DNA of 64,000 bases from Actinoplanes auranticolor (GCF_018332655.1 NZ_BOQL01000015.1:20830-84829), one strand, 5' to 3'; shown: positions 1-8,995, numbered from the stretch's first letter. Notes: generated by a model not told the origin, from the sequence alone. Translations and numbers: made by a program.

Positions 1-268
1 GCTCCACGGGAATGGCGCGGTCGCACTTCTCGCAGGCGCCGTAGGCGCCTTCGGCGATCCGGCGCAGGGCACCGGAGATCTGCTCGATACTGCGCCGCGT
101 CGCGGCCAGCAGCCCGGCCCGGTTGTGAGCCTCGCCGGGGTCGCCGGTGTCGGCGTTGAGCTCGGTGAGTTCCCGCAGCCGGGCCGTCTGCGTGGCGAAA
201 TCATCCGTCAGCGACGCGCGCAGATCGGCCAGCCGGCCGTGGTCGACAGTCTGTTGCTCGGTACTCAT
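1..268 (-). CDS. TraR/DksA-type zinc-finger protein (partial, C-terminus off the window)
   Basis: The 89 visible residues begin at ATG 268, preceded by a GAGAGG ribosome-binding site about six bases upstream. A helical N-terminal stretch is followed by the zinc-finger entry GACEKC, with cysteines at residues 79 and 82; the second CxxC pair lies beyond base 1. The family comprises small proteins resembling the RNA polymerase secondary-channel factor DksA; in actinobacteria many are uncharacterised, so a transcription-modulating role is only inferred. A paralogue with the same layout is at 28644-28979. An intrinsic terminator just upstream separates it from the preceding minus-strand genes, so it probably has its own promoter in the narrow gap. 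Confidence 0.85.
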   Translation of the reverse strand, partial: MSTEQQTVDHGRLADLRASLTDDFATQTARLRELTELNADTGDPGEAHNRAGLLAATRRSIEQISGALRRIAEGAYGACEKCDRAIPVE

Positions 269-649
269 GATCTGCCTCTCGGAAAGTGGGGAAAACAAAA
301 AAGGGCCGAAGCTGGAAGCTTCGCCCTGGCGGCCGTTCGATGGATACAAACGGTCCGCGGGAGGGCCTCGCCCGGTGCGCGCCGGCAGCACGGACGTGAG
401 CGTGGATGCGATGGCCACCACCCGGGAGGCCACCGGCACCGGCGGAAGCACGCACGCCGCGGCCGCCGGCACCTCGGTGACGGCAGGCGAGCAGAACGTC
501 ACCGGCGACATGGCCCCACCATAGGAGGACGGCAACGGAAAGCCAAAAGCGGCTCAGCGCGGCTCAGCCGGGCCGGCGCCTCACCTTGGTCGCGTAGCGC
601 CGCACCAGATACACCAATTTGCCGGAAATGACCAGGACAACGGCCCGAC
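269..649. other. Gene-free stretch
   Basis: Apart from the terminator at 297-327 I see no gene with convincing homology here. The minus strand stays open for about 80 codons upstream of the TraR/DksA start, but the translation has no recognisable domain and would read through the terminator stem, so I do not call it. Confidence 0.5.
297..327 (-). terminator. Rho-independent terminator upstream of the TraR/DksA gene
   Basis: On the minus strand a hairpin (arms 317-327 and 303-313, seven uninterrupted central pairs, a three-base loop, then one mismatch and further pairs) is followed by six T's, one G and four T's (302 down to 292). This is a textbook intrinsic terminator and would end transcripts from the AbiEii-type pair at 650-1547. 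Confidence 0.75.
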
Positions 650-1194
650 CTACGACTCGCCGGGTGATGAAGTTGACCGGCGTGGCCAAGGCGGGAACCG
701 GTTCCGCAGTTCGGCGATCTCCGGCGGCCCGAGCCCGTGCGGCGCGAAAACTCGATCCGGCGTCTCGTCCAGGCGTGAGCCGACCCGCGCTACGTCCTCG
801 TCCTCGAGGGCGTGGGCGGCCAGAAACACTGAGACATCGACGAAGTCGCGCACCTCAGCGCGGGACACCAGCGCGGCGACCTTCCACGCCATCAGGTCTG
901 CCATGGCCATGACCGGACCGACCTCGAGCACCACCGGCGCCCGGGTGCGATCGAGGTGCCCGAGGCTCACCCTGACCGCCCCTTCGCCGCCGACGCCCGG
1001 GAAGGCGACCATCTCGGCCATGAAGTAGTCCATGTCCTCCGGGCCGAACAGGTCGATGTCCTCGGTCGGGCGTTGTAGCGCGCCGTGCAGGATCAGGGCG
1101 AGGCCCTCCCGAGCACGAATCCGTACCGGTGGGCAACCCTCAGTGCGACGCGGACCACCTTTTCGTGGAACGGGTCGATCGGCGGTGCGCTCAA
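650..1194 (-). pseudogene. AbiEii/AbiGii-type nucleotidyltransferase, frameshifted
   Basis: TTG 1194 starts this gene, overlapping the stop of the preceding gene (TTGA). The first frame runs through a DPFHEK...RYGF segment; near 1110 the homologous reading moves to another frame with LILHGALQRPTEDIDLF, the nucleotidyltransferase core of AbiEii/AbiGii proteins (G-S-like turn and D-x-D metal-binding aspartates), and continues to TAG at 650. A single-base indel restores one chain of about 180 residues. AbiEii enzymes act as toxins that modify tRNA or other targets; actinobacterial relatives paired with the upstream gene type are mostly uncharacterised. Either a true pseudogene or a sequencing indel. 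Confidence 0.7.
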
Positions 1195-1547
1195 GCGGCG
1201 GCCCGGTGTCCGACCAGGTCCGGGTGGCGCAGCTCCCACGCTGTGCGAACGCCGCGGGGCAGATACAGCTCCGTCCACAACCGGCGTAGCGTCGCCGCAT
1301 CCAGCCAGGTGGCCAGCTCGTCGATACAGATCGCCTCGCGCAGCACGATCTCATAGACCCGTTTGAGGTCGAAGCCGTCCTCGAGGTCGAAGCGACGATC
1401 CTGCGGCGGCAGCCAGACCAGCCGGTGTGGTAGCTCGACGACGCCGCTCGTCGGCCCCTGCAGCAGGGCGAGATCCGGGGCAACCAGCGCCAGACGGCCC
1501 GGTCGGCTGGTCAGCCGCACAGGGGCGAGGGCGGAACGGTCTGCCAT
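1191..1547 (-). CDS. Conserved hypothetical protein paired with the AbiEii-like gene
   Basis: A 118-residue protein from ATG 1547, translationally coupled (TTGA) to the nucleotidyltransferase downstream. It contains LPHRLVWLPPQDRRFDL followed by RVYEIVLREA and LYLPRGVRTAWE. From memory, proteins of this type precede AbiEii-like genes in many actinobacteria; I know of no experimental function. By analogy with AbiE systems it could be an antitoxin-like partner, but it shows no obvious winged-helix AbiEi signature, so this is speculation. Intact here while its partner is frameshifted. Confidence 0.7.
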   Translation of the reverse strand: MADRSALAPVRLTSRPGRLALVAPDLALLQGPTSGVVELPHRLVWLPPQDRRFDLEDGFDLKRVYEIVLREAICIDELATWLDAATLRRLWTELYLPRGVRTAWELRHPDLVGHRAAA

Positions 1548-1611
1548 ACAAGCACGATACGCGCAAGACCAAGACAGGTCACGCCGCAGCGATCGCTCGC
1601 CACCAAGGGGC

Positions 1612-3408
1612 CTACGGCAACCTCACGGTGAAGGTCGTGCCGCTGCCCGGGGTGCTGGCCACCTCGATCGTTCCGCCGTGTGCCTCCGCCAGCTTGCGGA
1701 CGATCGCCAGCCCCAGGCCGCTGCCGCCGGTGGCCCGGCTCCGGGACTCGTCGGCCCGCCAGAACCGGTCGAACACCCGCGGCAGGTTCTCCGCCGAGAT
1801 ACCCACCCCCGTGTCCCGTACGGTGATCGTCGATCCCTGCGCTCCCACCGTGACCGACCCGCCGCGCGGGGTGAAGCGGACCGCGTTCGACACCAGGTTG
1901 CCGATCATCTGGCGCAGGCGTACCGCGTCGGCCGCCACCACCGGGTCGCCGTCCGCCTCCATCGCCAGCCGGACCCCCGCCGCGTGCGCGGGGGCGCGGT
2001 GGCTGTCCACCACCTGGGCCAGCACGTCGCGGACGTAGGTCGGTTCGGCGTGGATGCGCAGCGTGCCGGCGTCCGCCGCGGCCAGGTCGCTCAGATCGTC
2101 GATGATGTGCTGCAGCAGCACCGCCTCCTCGTGCAGCAGCTCGACCAGCTGGCCGTCCGTCGGGGCCAGGTCGTCCTGGGCCGCCTCCAGCCAGCTGCGG
2201 ATGTTGGTCAGCGGGGTACGCAGCTCGTGCGCCACGTCGCTGACCATCGCGCGGCGCTGGGCCTCCGCCTGGTCGCGGCGTTCGGTGGAGTCGTTCAGGG
2301 CACGGGCCAGCCGGCCGATCTCGTCCTGGGTGGACACCGGCGCCGGGGTGTGCCGGTCCGCGGCTTCGGTGAGGGCGCGCAGCGGGCGGACCAGGCGGCG
2401 GCCGACCAGCACCGTGATCAGGATGGTGGCGAGCAGGACGCCGCCGGTGGTCGTCACGATCCGGATCGTGTTCTCCCGGGACAGGGTGAACCGGGTCTGG
2501 TCGGCGCCGGTGTCCGGGTCGGTCACGAACAGCAGGGCGGGAGGGGCGACGTACGGCTGCAGCATGCCCCGCCGCGACTTCTCGACGCAGCCGCGGACGC
2601 GGGTGGCGGCCCGGGTGTCGCCGGCGTCGAACAGCTCCCGGATGGTGAGGGCCGGCGCCACATTCTCGGCCGGGTCGTCGGCCGGGTCGACCTTCTCCAC
2701 CGACGTCGAGAAGTCGGGCCACACGCCGAACCGGTACCCCCGCGGCGGGCCCACGCAGCGGGTGACGAGCCGGCTCAGCTCCCCCAGCGGCTTGGCCTCG
2801 CCCCTGGTGATCGCGGGCAGCTTCTCGAGGCAGGCCTGCCCGGCCTTCTCCGGGCCGGTCACCGTGACGGCCGGCCGCCCGTTCGGCAGCTCCTCGATCT
2901 TGCCGTCCGCGCCGATCCGGCGGAGGCAGGCCAGCTGGTCATTGGCGATCTTGCGCAGCAGACCGCGCTCGTCCGACGGGACCCGGAACGGGCCGACCGC
3001 CCGCTCGTCGATGCGCTCGGCGCCGCCGGTCAGGGCCAGGTCGAGGTTCAGCGGGTCGACCGTGGCCGACGGGCGGGCGGCCGCCAGCGACGGGCCCGGA
3101 CCGGAGTCGGCGATCACCACCCGTTCCGCGGTCATCAGGGTGATGCGGCGGTCCAGCTTCGCGGCCCGCTCCCGGATCAGCGCCGGGGCGCCGGACCAGT
3201 CGGCGTGGGTGGCCGCGTGGCCGACGAGCATGTCGTACACGCCCTTGTCCTCGGTCAGCGAGCGGCCCTGCTCCTGCCGGATGGCGCGGGTGGCGGTGCT
3301 GGCGGCCAGCCAGGCGGTCGCCGCGATGGCGGCCACGGCGATCAGCACGGACGTGACGAGCAGGCGGGTCACCAGGCTGTGCCGCAGCGGCACCCGGCCG
3401 TTGCTCAC
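1612..3408 (-). CDS. Two-component sensor histidine kinase
   Basis: 598 residues from GTG 3408, which overlaps the TGA of the response regulator gene (GTGA), indicating translational coupling. Order: TM1 at about 14-36, an extracytoplasmic sensor region of about 275 residues containing several cysteines, TM2 at about 313-336, HAMP, HisKA with the phospho-accepting histidine in DVAHELRTP (about residue 394), then HATPase_c with N-box NLVSNAVRF, DTGVGI and GSGLGLAI. The sensor region is large and unrecognised. Divergent from a HlyD/ABC efflux operon, it probably detects cell-envelope or peptide antibiotic stress and controls that operon; the ligand cannot be read from sequence. Confidence 0.93.
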   Translation of the reverse strand: MSNGRVPLRHSLVTRLLVTSVLIAVAAIAATAWLAASTATRAIRQEQGRSLTEDKGVYDMLVGHAATHADWSGAPALIRERAAKLDRRITLMTAERVVIADSGPGPSLAAARPSATVDPLNLDLALTGGAERIDERAVGPFRVPSDERGLLRKIANDQLACLRRIGADGKIEELPNGRPAVTVTGPEKAGQACLEKLPAITRGEAKPLGELSRLVTRCVGPPRGYRFGVWPDFSTSVEKVDPADDPAENVAPALTIRELFDAGDTRAATRVRGCVEKSRRGMLQPYVAPPALLFVTDPDTGADQTRFTLSRENTIRIVTTTGGVLLATILITVLVGRRLVRPLRALTEAADRHTPAPVSTQDEIGRLARALNDSTERRDQAEAQRRAMVSDVAHELRTPLTNIRSWLEAAQDDLAPTDGQLVELLHEEAVLLQHIIDDLSDLAAADAGTLRIHAEPTYVRDVLAQVVDSHRAPAHAAGVRLAMEADGDPVVAADAVRLRQMIGNLVSNAVRFTPRGGSVTVGAQGSTITVRDTGVGISAENLPRVFDRFWRADESRSRATGGSGLGLAIVRKLAEAHGGTIEVASTPGSGTTFTVRLP

Positions 3409-4112
3409 GCGGTCTCCGCCGATCCGGCCGACAGCCGGTAGCCGACGCCGTAGACGGTGATCAGCTGGGTGGGCCGCTGCGGATCGAGCTCGATCTTGCG
3501 GCGCAGGTTCATCACGTGCACGTCGATGGTCCGCTCGGTCGAGCTGCGGTCGATCCCGCGGGTGTGGTGCAGCAGCTGGGCCCGGGTGAAGACGCGTTCC
3601 GGCTGCTCGGACATGGCGGCCAGGATGGCGAACTCGCCGCGGGTGCACTCGACCGGCTCATTGCCGACGGTGACCTGGTGCACGGCCGGGTCGACGCCGA
3701 TCCGGCCGATGCGGCGCGGCCCCGGGCCGGCCGGCACCGGCGCGCCGCGGGACGCCCGGCGCAGGAGGGTACGCACCCGGGCCATCAGCTCCCGCGGGCT
3801 GTACGGCTTGGTCAGGTAGTCGTCGGCACCGAGCTCCAGGCCGAGCAGCAGGTCGTCCTCGGCGGTACGGGCGGTGAGCATCAGCACCAGCACGTCCGAC
3901 TCCTGGCGCAGGGTGCGGCACACCTGCAGCCCGTCCAGGCCGGGCATCATGACGTCGAGCACCAGCAGGTCGGGCCGCCACCGCCGGGCCACGTCCAGGG
4001 CGGCCCGGCCGTCGTGCACGACGTGCGCGTCGTGGTCGGCCGCGGTCAGGTACCGGCGCACGACCTCGGCCTGGCGGGGATCGTCATCGGCAACCAGGAC
4101 CCGAGCACGCAT
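3405..4112 (-). CDS. OmpR/PhoB-family response regulator
   Basis: 235 residues from ATG 4112. The receiver domain (1-115) has the acidic cluster ADDD at 8-11, the phospho-acceptor aspartate in LLVLDVMMP, the switch threonine in MLTART and the KPYSPREL lysine. The C-terminal winged helix (about 135-230) has the transcription loop region RGIDRSSTERTIDVHV and the terminal hairpin TVYGVGYRL. First gene of a kinase/regulator pair. A candidate binding site of two hexamers spaced 11 bp lies in the divergent promoter region (4164-4180), suggesting control of the efflux operon at 4204-7378. Confidence 0.95.
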   Translation of the reverse strand: MRARVLVADDDPRQAEVVRRYLTAADHDAHVVHDGRAALDVARRWRPDLLVLDVMMPGLDGLQVCRTLRQESDVLVLMLTARTAEDDLLLGLELGADDYLTKPYSPRELMARVRTLLRRASRGAPVPAGPGPRRIGRIGVDPAVHQVTVGNEPVECTRGEFAILAAMSEQPERVFTRAQLLHHTRGIDRSSTERTIDVHVMNLRRKIELDPQRPTQLITVYGVGYRLSAGSAETA

Positions 4113-4163
4113 GGCGGCGATGATAGGCCGGGCCGGGCTCGCGCGGCGGACTTCTCCGGCATA

Positions 4164-4180
4164 CCTGACAGCTTCCTAAC
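4164..4180. promoter_or_regulatory. Candidate response-regulator direct repeat
   Basis: CCTGAC (4164-4169) and CCTAAC (4175-4180) are spaced exactly 11 bp, the register bound by OmpR/PhoB-family dimers. They lie 24-40 bp before the efflux operon start and 52-68 bp from the response regulator start, suitable to regulate either. Only two half-sites are seen, so this is a hypothesis. Confidence 0.4.
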
Positions 4181-4203
4181 GATCTCCGGCGACGCTCGTC
4201 GGC

Positions 4204-5439
4204 ATGCATCCGAAGGTTGACTCCCCGACCGAGGTGATCCCCCTCGTCCCGGACCCGCCACCACGGCGGCGCAGCACGGTGAAGTGGCTGGCCGGAGGCA
4301 TCGTCGTCGTGATCGCCGCGGTCGCGGCCGGGATCGTGGTGACCCGGCACCGGGCGTCCGGGCAGCCCGCGGCGCCGGGGCCGTCGGCGGTCGAGACGGT
4401 CAAGCTGGAACGCCGGGACCTGTCCACCACCAAGCAGCTGGACGGCAGCATCGGCTTCGGGGCGTCACGCCCGCTGGCCGGGCACACCGAGGCCACGGTG
4501 ACCTGGCTACCGGCCGTCGGCGCCACCATCAAGCGGGGCCAGCAGCTGTTCCGCGCGGACGACAAGCCGGTGTCGCTCTTCTACGGCAGGATGCCGCTCT
4601 ACCGGCCGATCGCCGGGCGCCAGCTGGTCGGCCGGGACGTGCGGATCGTCGCGGACAATCTGCGGGCGCTGGGGTACGGCATCGGCAACCAGCCCTCCGT
4701 GGGCGAACGAGTGACCCGGACGGAACCCGCCCCCGTGGCATCCGCCGCACCGGCCGCCGGGAAAGCCCCGGAAACGCCCCCGGCCGCCGCCAAGTCCACG
4801 ACCGTGAAGGTCAGGAAGGGCGACGGCGTCCTCACCACCGGCCTGATCGCGGCGATCAAGGACTGGCAGCAGGACCGCGGCCTGCCGGTCACCGGGCGGA
4901 TCGCGGTCGGCGACGTCGAGGTGCTCCCCGGCGCGATCCGGGTCGACGCGCTGGCCGTCCAGCCCGGCTCCCCCGCGAACGGCCCGCTGATGTCGGTCAC
5001 CTCCACCCGCAAGGTCATCACCGTGCCGGCCGAGCTGGGCGACGCCGCCGTCCTGGAACGCGGCAAGGCCGTCACCGTGACGCTGCCCGACGACCGTACG
5101 GTGAAGGCCCGGATCTCCTCGGTGGGCCGGACCCTCGCCGCGCCGGAGGGTGCCGTGGCCGACGGCGAGCCCACGATGACCGTGGCCGTGACCGTCGACG
5201 ACCCGAAGGCGATCGCCGACCTGGACTCGGCGGACGTCCGGGTGAACGTGGCCGGCACGACCGTCGAGGACGTGCTGGCCGCGCCGATCGAGGCCCTGAT
5301 CGCGCTGACCGAGGGCGGCTACGCCGTGCAGGGCCCGGGCGGGCTGGTCGCGGTGAAGACCGGGATGTTCGCCGACGGCTGGGTCGAGATCAGCGGGGCC
5401 GGCCTGGACGCGGGCACGGACGTGGTGGTCGCGTCGTGA
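4204..5439 (+). CDS. Periplasmic-adaptor-like (HlyD/YknX-type) efflux subunit with peptidoglycan-binding-like insert
   Basis: 411 residues. A cytoplasmic proline/arginine-rich N-terminus (1-24) leads into a single TM (about 27-47), then an extracytoplasmic region with the biotinyl-lipoyl-like turn [16 protein letters not shown], a segment resembling a peptidoglycan-binding-1 motif (about 213-240, [19 protein letters not shown]), and a beta-barrel C-terminus. Such proteins couple MacB-like ABC pumps to the wall or outer layers. The stop overlaps the start of the ATPase (GTGA). An alanine/proline-rich linker separates the lipoyl-like and peptidoglycan-binding parts. Confidence 0.88.
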   Translation: MHPKVDSPTEVIPLVPDPPPRRRSTVKWLAGGIVVVIAAVAAGIVVTRHRASGQPAAPGPSAVETVKLERRDLSTTKQLDGSIGFGASRPLAGHTEATVTWLPAVGATIKRGQQLFRADDKPVSLFYGRMPLYRPIAGRQLVGRDVRIVADNLRALGYGIGNQPSVGERVTRTEPAPVASAAPAAGKAPETPPAAAKSTTVKVRKGDGVLTTGLIAAIKDWQQDRGLPVTGRIAVGDVEVLPGAIRVDALAVQPGSPANGPLMSVTSTRKVITVPAELGDAAVLERGKAVTVTLPDDRTVKARISSVGRTLAAPEGAVADGEPTMTVAVTVDDPKAIADLDSADVRVNVAGTTVEDVLAAPIEALIALTEGGYAVQGPGGLVAVKTGMFADGWVEISGAGLDAGTDVVVAS

Positions 5440-6125
5440 CAGGGGAACCCGTTCTCCGCGTCCGCGACGCGGGCATGCGCTATCCCGGCGGAGTGACCGC
5501 GCTGGCCGGGGTGAACCTGGACATCGCCCGGGGCGAGATGGTGGCCATCGTCGGCCCCTCCGGGTCCGGCAAATCCACCCTGCTCAACATCATCGGTACG
5601 CTCGACCGCCCCACCACGGGCTCGGTCCGCATCTCCGGGCAGGACGTGGCCACGCTCAGCGACCGCCACCTGTCGGCCCTGCGAGCACGCGAGATCGGCT
5701 TCGTCTTCCAGCAGTTCCACCTCACCGACGGGCTCAGCGCGGCGGAGAACGTGGCCACCGGTCTGCTCTACGCCGGGGTGCCCCGCCGGCACCGTGGCGA
5801 CCGGGCCCGGCACGCGCTGGCCCGGGTCGGTCTGGCCCACCGGGCCGGGCACCGCCCGCACGAGCTGTCCGGCGGCGAACGGCAGCGGGTGGCGATCGCC
5901 CGGGCGCTGGTCAACCAGCCGTCGCTGGTGCTGGCCGACGAGCCGACCGGCGCCCTGGACACCACCAACGGCCGCGCTGTGCTCAGCCTGCTGCACCGGC
6001 TCAACGAGGAGGGCACGACCATCGCGCTGATCACCCACGACCGGGACATCGCGGCGTCCCTGCCACGGCAGGTCGAGATCCGCGACGGCCGCCTGGTCAG
6101 CGACGCCACGGCGGTGCCGCGATGA
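5436..6125 (+). CDS. ABC transporter ATP-binding protein, MacB/LolD type
   Basis: 229 residues from GTG 5436. All ABC ATPase elements are present: Walker [11 protein letters not shown]-loop VFQQF, signature LSGGERQ, Walker [11 protein letters not shown]-loop ALD and the switch histidine in LITHD. The size and the LolD-like [10 protein letters not shown] match the MacB/LolD/YknY class of tripartite exporters. Coupled by 4-base overlaps to the adaptor upstream and the permease downstream, so the three form one complex that probably exports peptides or lipophilic antibiotics. Confidence 0.95.
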   Translation: MTGEPVLRVRDAGMRYPGGVTALAGVNLDIARGEMVAIVGPSGSGKSTLLNIIGTLDRPTTGSVRISGQDVATLSDRHLSALRAREIGFVFQQFHLTDGLSAAENVATGLLYAGVPRRHRGDRARHALARVGLAHRAGHRPHELSGGERQRVAIARALVNQPSLVLADEPTGALDTTNGRAVLSLLHRLNEEGTTIALITHDRDIAASLPRQVEIRDGRLVSDATAVPR

Positions 6126-7378
6126 GCCGGACGGTCCGGACCCGGGCGGCGCGGACCGCAGCGGCCACAACCCGGGCGGCGGCGGTCCGGCCGGCCCGGC
6201 TGGCCCCGGCGGACCTGCTGGCGCTCGGGATGATCGGCCTGCGGACCCGGCCGGCCCGCGCCGCCCTGTCCGGGCTGGGCATCGCGATCGGCATCGCCAC
6301 GATGATCGTGGTGACCGGCATCCCGGCGTCCAGCCAGGCCGCGCTGGTCGACGAGCTCAGCGCCCTGGGCACCAACACGCTGCAGGCGATGGCGCTGCCC
6401 GACCTGGTGCCGCCGGCCCCGTTGCCGGAGTCGGCGGTGGAGATGGTCCGCCGGATCGGCCCGGTCACCGGGGCCAGCGCGGTCGCCAACACCCACACCG
6501 TGGTACGCCGCAACGACCGCACCGACCCCCGGGACGGTTCCGGGCTGACCGTGCTGGCCGCCCGGATCGACCTGCCGCCGATCATCAACGCGCGGGTCCG
6601 GGCGGGCACCTGGCTCACCCCGGTCACCGAGAAGTTCCCCGCCGTGGTGCTCGGCTCGGTCGCCGCCGACCGGCTCGGTGTCACGGGGCTGCCGGCCGGC
6701 GTACCGGCACCGCAGGTGGTGATCGCCGACCGCAAGTTCACCGTGGTCGGCATCCTGGCCACCACGCCGCTGACCCCCGACATCGACCGCTCGGTGCTGG
6801 TCGGCTGGCCGTCGGCGAAATCCGAGCTGGCCTTCGACGGCCACCCGACCGTGCTCTACGTGCGCAGCGACGAGACGCAGATCGAGGCGGTGCGCGGCGT
6901 GCTGCCCGAGACCGTCTCACCGGAGCGGCCCGGCGCGGTGATGATCACCCGGCCGTCCGACGCGCTGGCCGCCAAGCGGGCGACCGAACGCAGCTTCTCG
7001 GTGCTGTTCCTGGCCCTGGCCGGGGTGGCGCTGGTGGTCGGCGGCATCGGGGTGGCCAACACGATGGTCGTGTCGGTGCTGGAACGGCGCTCCGAGATCG
7101 GCCTGCGGCGCGCGCTGGGCGCGACCCGCGGCCAGATCCGCGGGCAGTTCCTCACCGAGTCGGTGGTGCTGGCCACGGTGGGCGGGCTGGCCGGCACCGC
7201 GCTGGGCCTGCTCGCGACCATGGGGTACGCGGCCTGGCAGGACTGGCCCCTGGTGCTGCCCGCCCGCTCAGCGGCGCTCGGCGTCGGCGGGGCCATCGTC
7301 GTCGGGGTGCTGGCGGGGGTGTATCCGTGCGTACGGGCGGCCCGCCTGACCCCGACGCAAGCGCTCGCCACCGTCTGA
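6122..7378 (+). CDS. ABC transporter permease, MacB/FtsX family
   Basis: 418 residues, ATGA overlap with the ATPase gene. After an arginine/alanine-rich cytoplasmic start comes TM1 (about 53-75), a large extracytoplasmic MacB-PCD-like domain, then three C-terminal TMs forming the FtsX domain, including the conserved [20 protein letters not shown] coupling segment that contacts the ATPase. Third member of the efflux operon. A strong hairpin immediately follows, ending the operon before the convergent lipoprotein gene. Confidence 0.93.
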   Translation: MSRTVRTRAARTAAATTRAAAVRPARLAPADLLALGMIGLRTRPARAALSGLGIAIGIATMIVVTGIPASSQAALVDELSALGTNTLQAMALPDLVPPAPLPESAVEMVRRIGPVTGASAVANTHTVVRRNDRTDPRDGSGLTVLAARIDLPPIINARVRAGTWLTPVTEKFPAVVLGSVAADRLGVTGLPAGVPAPQVVIADRKFTVVGILATTPLTPDIDRSVLVGWPSAKSELAFDGHPTVLYVRSDETQIEAVRGVLPETVSPERPGAVMITRPSDALAAKRATERSFSVLFLALAGVALVVGGIGVANTMVVSVLERRSEIGLRRALGATRGQIRGQFLTESVVLATVGGLAGTALGLLATMGYAAWQDWPLVLPARSAALGVGGAIVVGVLAGVYPCVRAARLTPTQALATV

Positions 7379-7386
7379 ACGCACCC

Positions 7387-7418
7387 GGGGCGGCGGCCGG
7401 GGTTCCGACCGCCGCCCC
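7387..7418. terminator. GC-rich hairpin between convergent genes
   Basis: A perfect 10-bp stem (GGGGCGGCGG at 7387-7396 with CCGCCGCCCC at 7409-7418) around a 12-base loop sits between the permease stop and the convergent lipoprotein stop. No T-tract follows; such stems commonly act as bidirectional terminators in high-GC actinobacteria. Confidence 0.6.
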
Positions 7419-7424
7419 GCCCGG

Positions 7425-8003
7425 CTACTTCTTCAGCTGGGCCGCGGCCTGACGCTCGCACTCGGGCATCAGATCCAGGCCCTTGCGCACCGAAGGCATG
7501 TGGTTCTGCTCCCCGCCGAGGGCGATGTCCACGCCGTTGACGTCCGTGCCGACGTACTTCACGCCCTTTTCCTTCAGGCACTTGACCACGTCGCGGGCGA
7601 AGTCGCGCGCCTCCGGGTTGGCCGGGTCCTTCTCCCACGGTGGCAACGGGTAGTACTGCGGGTTGCAGATCCGGTCGGCCGCCTCGGCCTTGTCGGCCAG
7701 CGCGGCGATCTTCTCGGGGTCCGGCTTCTTGCTGGTGCCGTCCGGGAACCACTCGCTCTTGGGTAGCGCGCCGTGCTCCTTGAGGCACTTGTTGTACGGC
7801 CCGAGCATGGCCTCGAACTCCTCGGGCGTGCCGTCCAGCCGCTCCCGCGGTCGTTCCGGTTTCGGCGCGGTGGACGCCTGCGCCGCGGGACTGGTCAGGG
7901 TGGCCACTTCGGACGACTTGTCGGCGGCCGGCTCGGACGATCCGCAGGCCGACAATGCCGCCAGCGCCACGACTGTCACCAGCAGCGGGTGACTTCTCCG
8001 CAT
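7425..8003 (-). CDS. Secreted lipoprotein, function unknown
   Basis: 192 residues from ATG 8003, with an AGAGAGG ribosome-binding site. The N-terminus MRRSHPLL...LAALSAC is a lipoprotein signal with lipobox LSAC, the cysteine at about residue 20. After a low-complexity linker rich in A, S and P, the mature part is hydrophilic and carries repeated short cysteine motifs (KCLKEHG, ICNPQ, KCLKEKG, ECERQ). No family is certain to me. Its position beside a kinase/regulator and efflux system suggests an envelope-stress accessory, for example a sensor or ligand-binding helper, but it is transcribed towards the efflux operon and is not part of it. Confidence 0.75.
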   Translation of the reverse strand: MRRSHPLLVTVVALAALSACGSSEPAADKSSEVATLTSPAAQASTAPKPERPRERLDGTPEEFEAMLGPYNKCLKEHGALPKSEWFPDGTSKKPDPEKIAALADKAEAADRICNPQYYPLPPWEKDPANPEARDFARDVVKCLKEKGVKYVGTDVNGVDIALGGEQNHMPSVRKGLDLMPECERQAAAQLKK

Positions 8004-8066
8004 CGGGTTGCCTCTCTCTCCCGCGCCCGGGGCGGTCCCGGGCGCAAGGAGCCTTCCAAGCACAAG

Positions 8067-8432
8067 TCAGGAACGTGTCAGGTTGCCCCTGGGCTCATCG
8101 GAATCGCGGTGCGCCCGCAGCTCGGCCAGCAGCCCGTCCCGGTCGGCCAGGACCGCGCCCAGGATGCGGCGACCGGCAGCCAGCAGGTCCGCGACGGCGG
8201 GCGTGCTGAGGGCGTACCGGACGGGGCCGTCGTCGCGGACGGAGGCGACCACGCCGGCCCGGCGCAGGACGGCCAGGTGCTGCGACAGGGTGGACGGCTC
8301 GACGTCGATCTCGCCCAGGAGGTCGCGGACCGCCAGCGGACCGGCCTGCAGCAGCTCCAGCACCCGGATCCGTACGGGATGGCCGAGGACGCGGAACATC
8401 TCCGCCTTGGCCTGATAGAGCGGTACCGACAC
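8067..8432 (-). CDS. ArsR-family transcriptional regulator
   Basis: 121 residues. I choose GTG 8432 because GTGAGGG lies about six bases before it; a TTG at 8438 would sit on the ribosome-binding site. The winged helix-turn-helix has the family core FRVLGHPVRIRVLELL and the recognition segment EPSTLSQHLAVLRRAGVV. No CxCxxC metal site is visible, so it is not an obvious metal sensor. It is a close structural match to the regulator at 9004-9345, and both have the motif TTGC-N8-GCAA upstream. Divergent from the roadblock gene, which it probably controls. Confidence 0.9.
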   Translation of the reverse strand: MSVPLYQAKAEMFRVLGHPVRIRVLELLQAGPLAVRDLLGEIDVEPSTLSQHLAVLRRAGVVASVRDDGPVRYALSTPAVADLLAAGRRILGAVLADRDGLLAELRAHRDSDEPRGNLTRS

Positions 8433-8460
8433 CAGCAACCCTCACCACTTGCCCGGCACG

Positions 8461-8500
8461 GCAGTTGCCGGTCTGCCGAGTTGCAAAAATCGGCAACTGC
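8461..8500. promoter_or_regulatory. ArsR operator region (inverted repeat and TTGC-N8-GCAA)
   Basis: A perfect 10-bp inverted repeat, GCAGTTGCCG (8461-8470) and CGGCAACTGC (8491-8500), encloses a second dyad TTGC-N8-GCAA at 8481-8496. It lies between the divergent ArsR and roadblock genes. The inner 16-bp dyad recurs upstream of the second ArsR gene at 9428-9443. Confidence 0.6.
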
Positions 8501-8623
8501 ATCCCGTGATGCCCGAGTCTCGCACCGATCGGTGGGCGCTGAGGCGGACACGGAGTCCGACCGGCCCGCGTCCGGGTCGCTGATCCTCGGTCCGGACAAC
8601 ACACCACGTGGGAGGGGTTACGC

Positions 8624-8995
8624 ATGGCGGAGATGGATGTGGCGCTCAAGGACGCCCTGCAACTGGACGGCGCGATCGCGGCGGCCATCGTCGACTACAC
8701 CAGCGGCATGGCCCTCGGCACGGCCGGCGGTGACCGGGGTTTCGACGTCGCTGTCGCCGCGGCGGCCAACACGGAGGTGCTGCGGGCCAAGCTGCGCACG
8801 ATCGACCTGCTGGGGCTGCGCGAGACGATCGACGACATCCTGGTCACGCTCGGCTCGCAGTACCACCTCATCCGGCCGGTCACCGGTTCGTCCGGCCAGG
8901 GCCTGTTCATGTACCTGGCGCTGAACCGGAACCGCGCGAACCTCGCCATGGCCCGGCACCGGCTCCGGTCGATCGAGCGGGCCCTCGAGCTCTGA
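8624..8995 (+). CDS. Roadblock/LC7-like protein
   Basis: 123 residues from ATG 8624, after a GGGAGGGG ribosome-binding site. The fold pattern (LDGAIAAAIVDYTSGMALGTAG...FDVAVAAAANTEVLRAK...IDDILVTLGSQYHLIRPV) matches the roadblock/LC7 family, usually small regulators of GTPases (MglB-like) in bacteria. Unlike typical actinobacterial roadblock operons (conservons), there is no adjacent kinase, DUF742 or GTPase gene. It stands alone opposite an ArsR regulator, so its partner GTPase, if any, is elsewhere. A role in signalling or polarity is an inference from the family only. Confidence 0.75.
   Translation: MAEMDVALKDALQLDGAIAAAIVDYTSGMALGTAGGDRGFDVAVAAAANTEVLRAKLRTIDLLGLRETIDDILVTLGSQYHLIRPVTGSSGQGLFMYLALNRNRANLAMARHRLRSIERALEL

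Noticed and set aside
269..649. Minus-strand extension upstream of the first TraR/DksA start
   Set aside because: Open frame crosses an intrinsic terminator and has no homology; the ATG at 268 has a good ribosome-binding site.
1363..3441. Very long plus-strand open frame opposite the histidine kinase
   Set aside because: Its translation is arginine/glycine-rich with no domain; the minus-strand kinase has all motifs. Long antisense frames are expected at this G+C.
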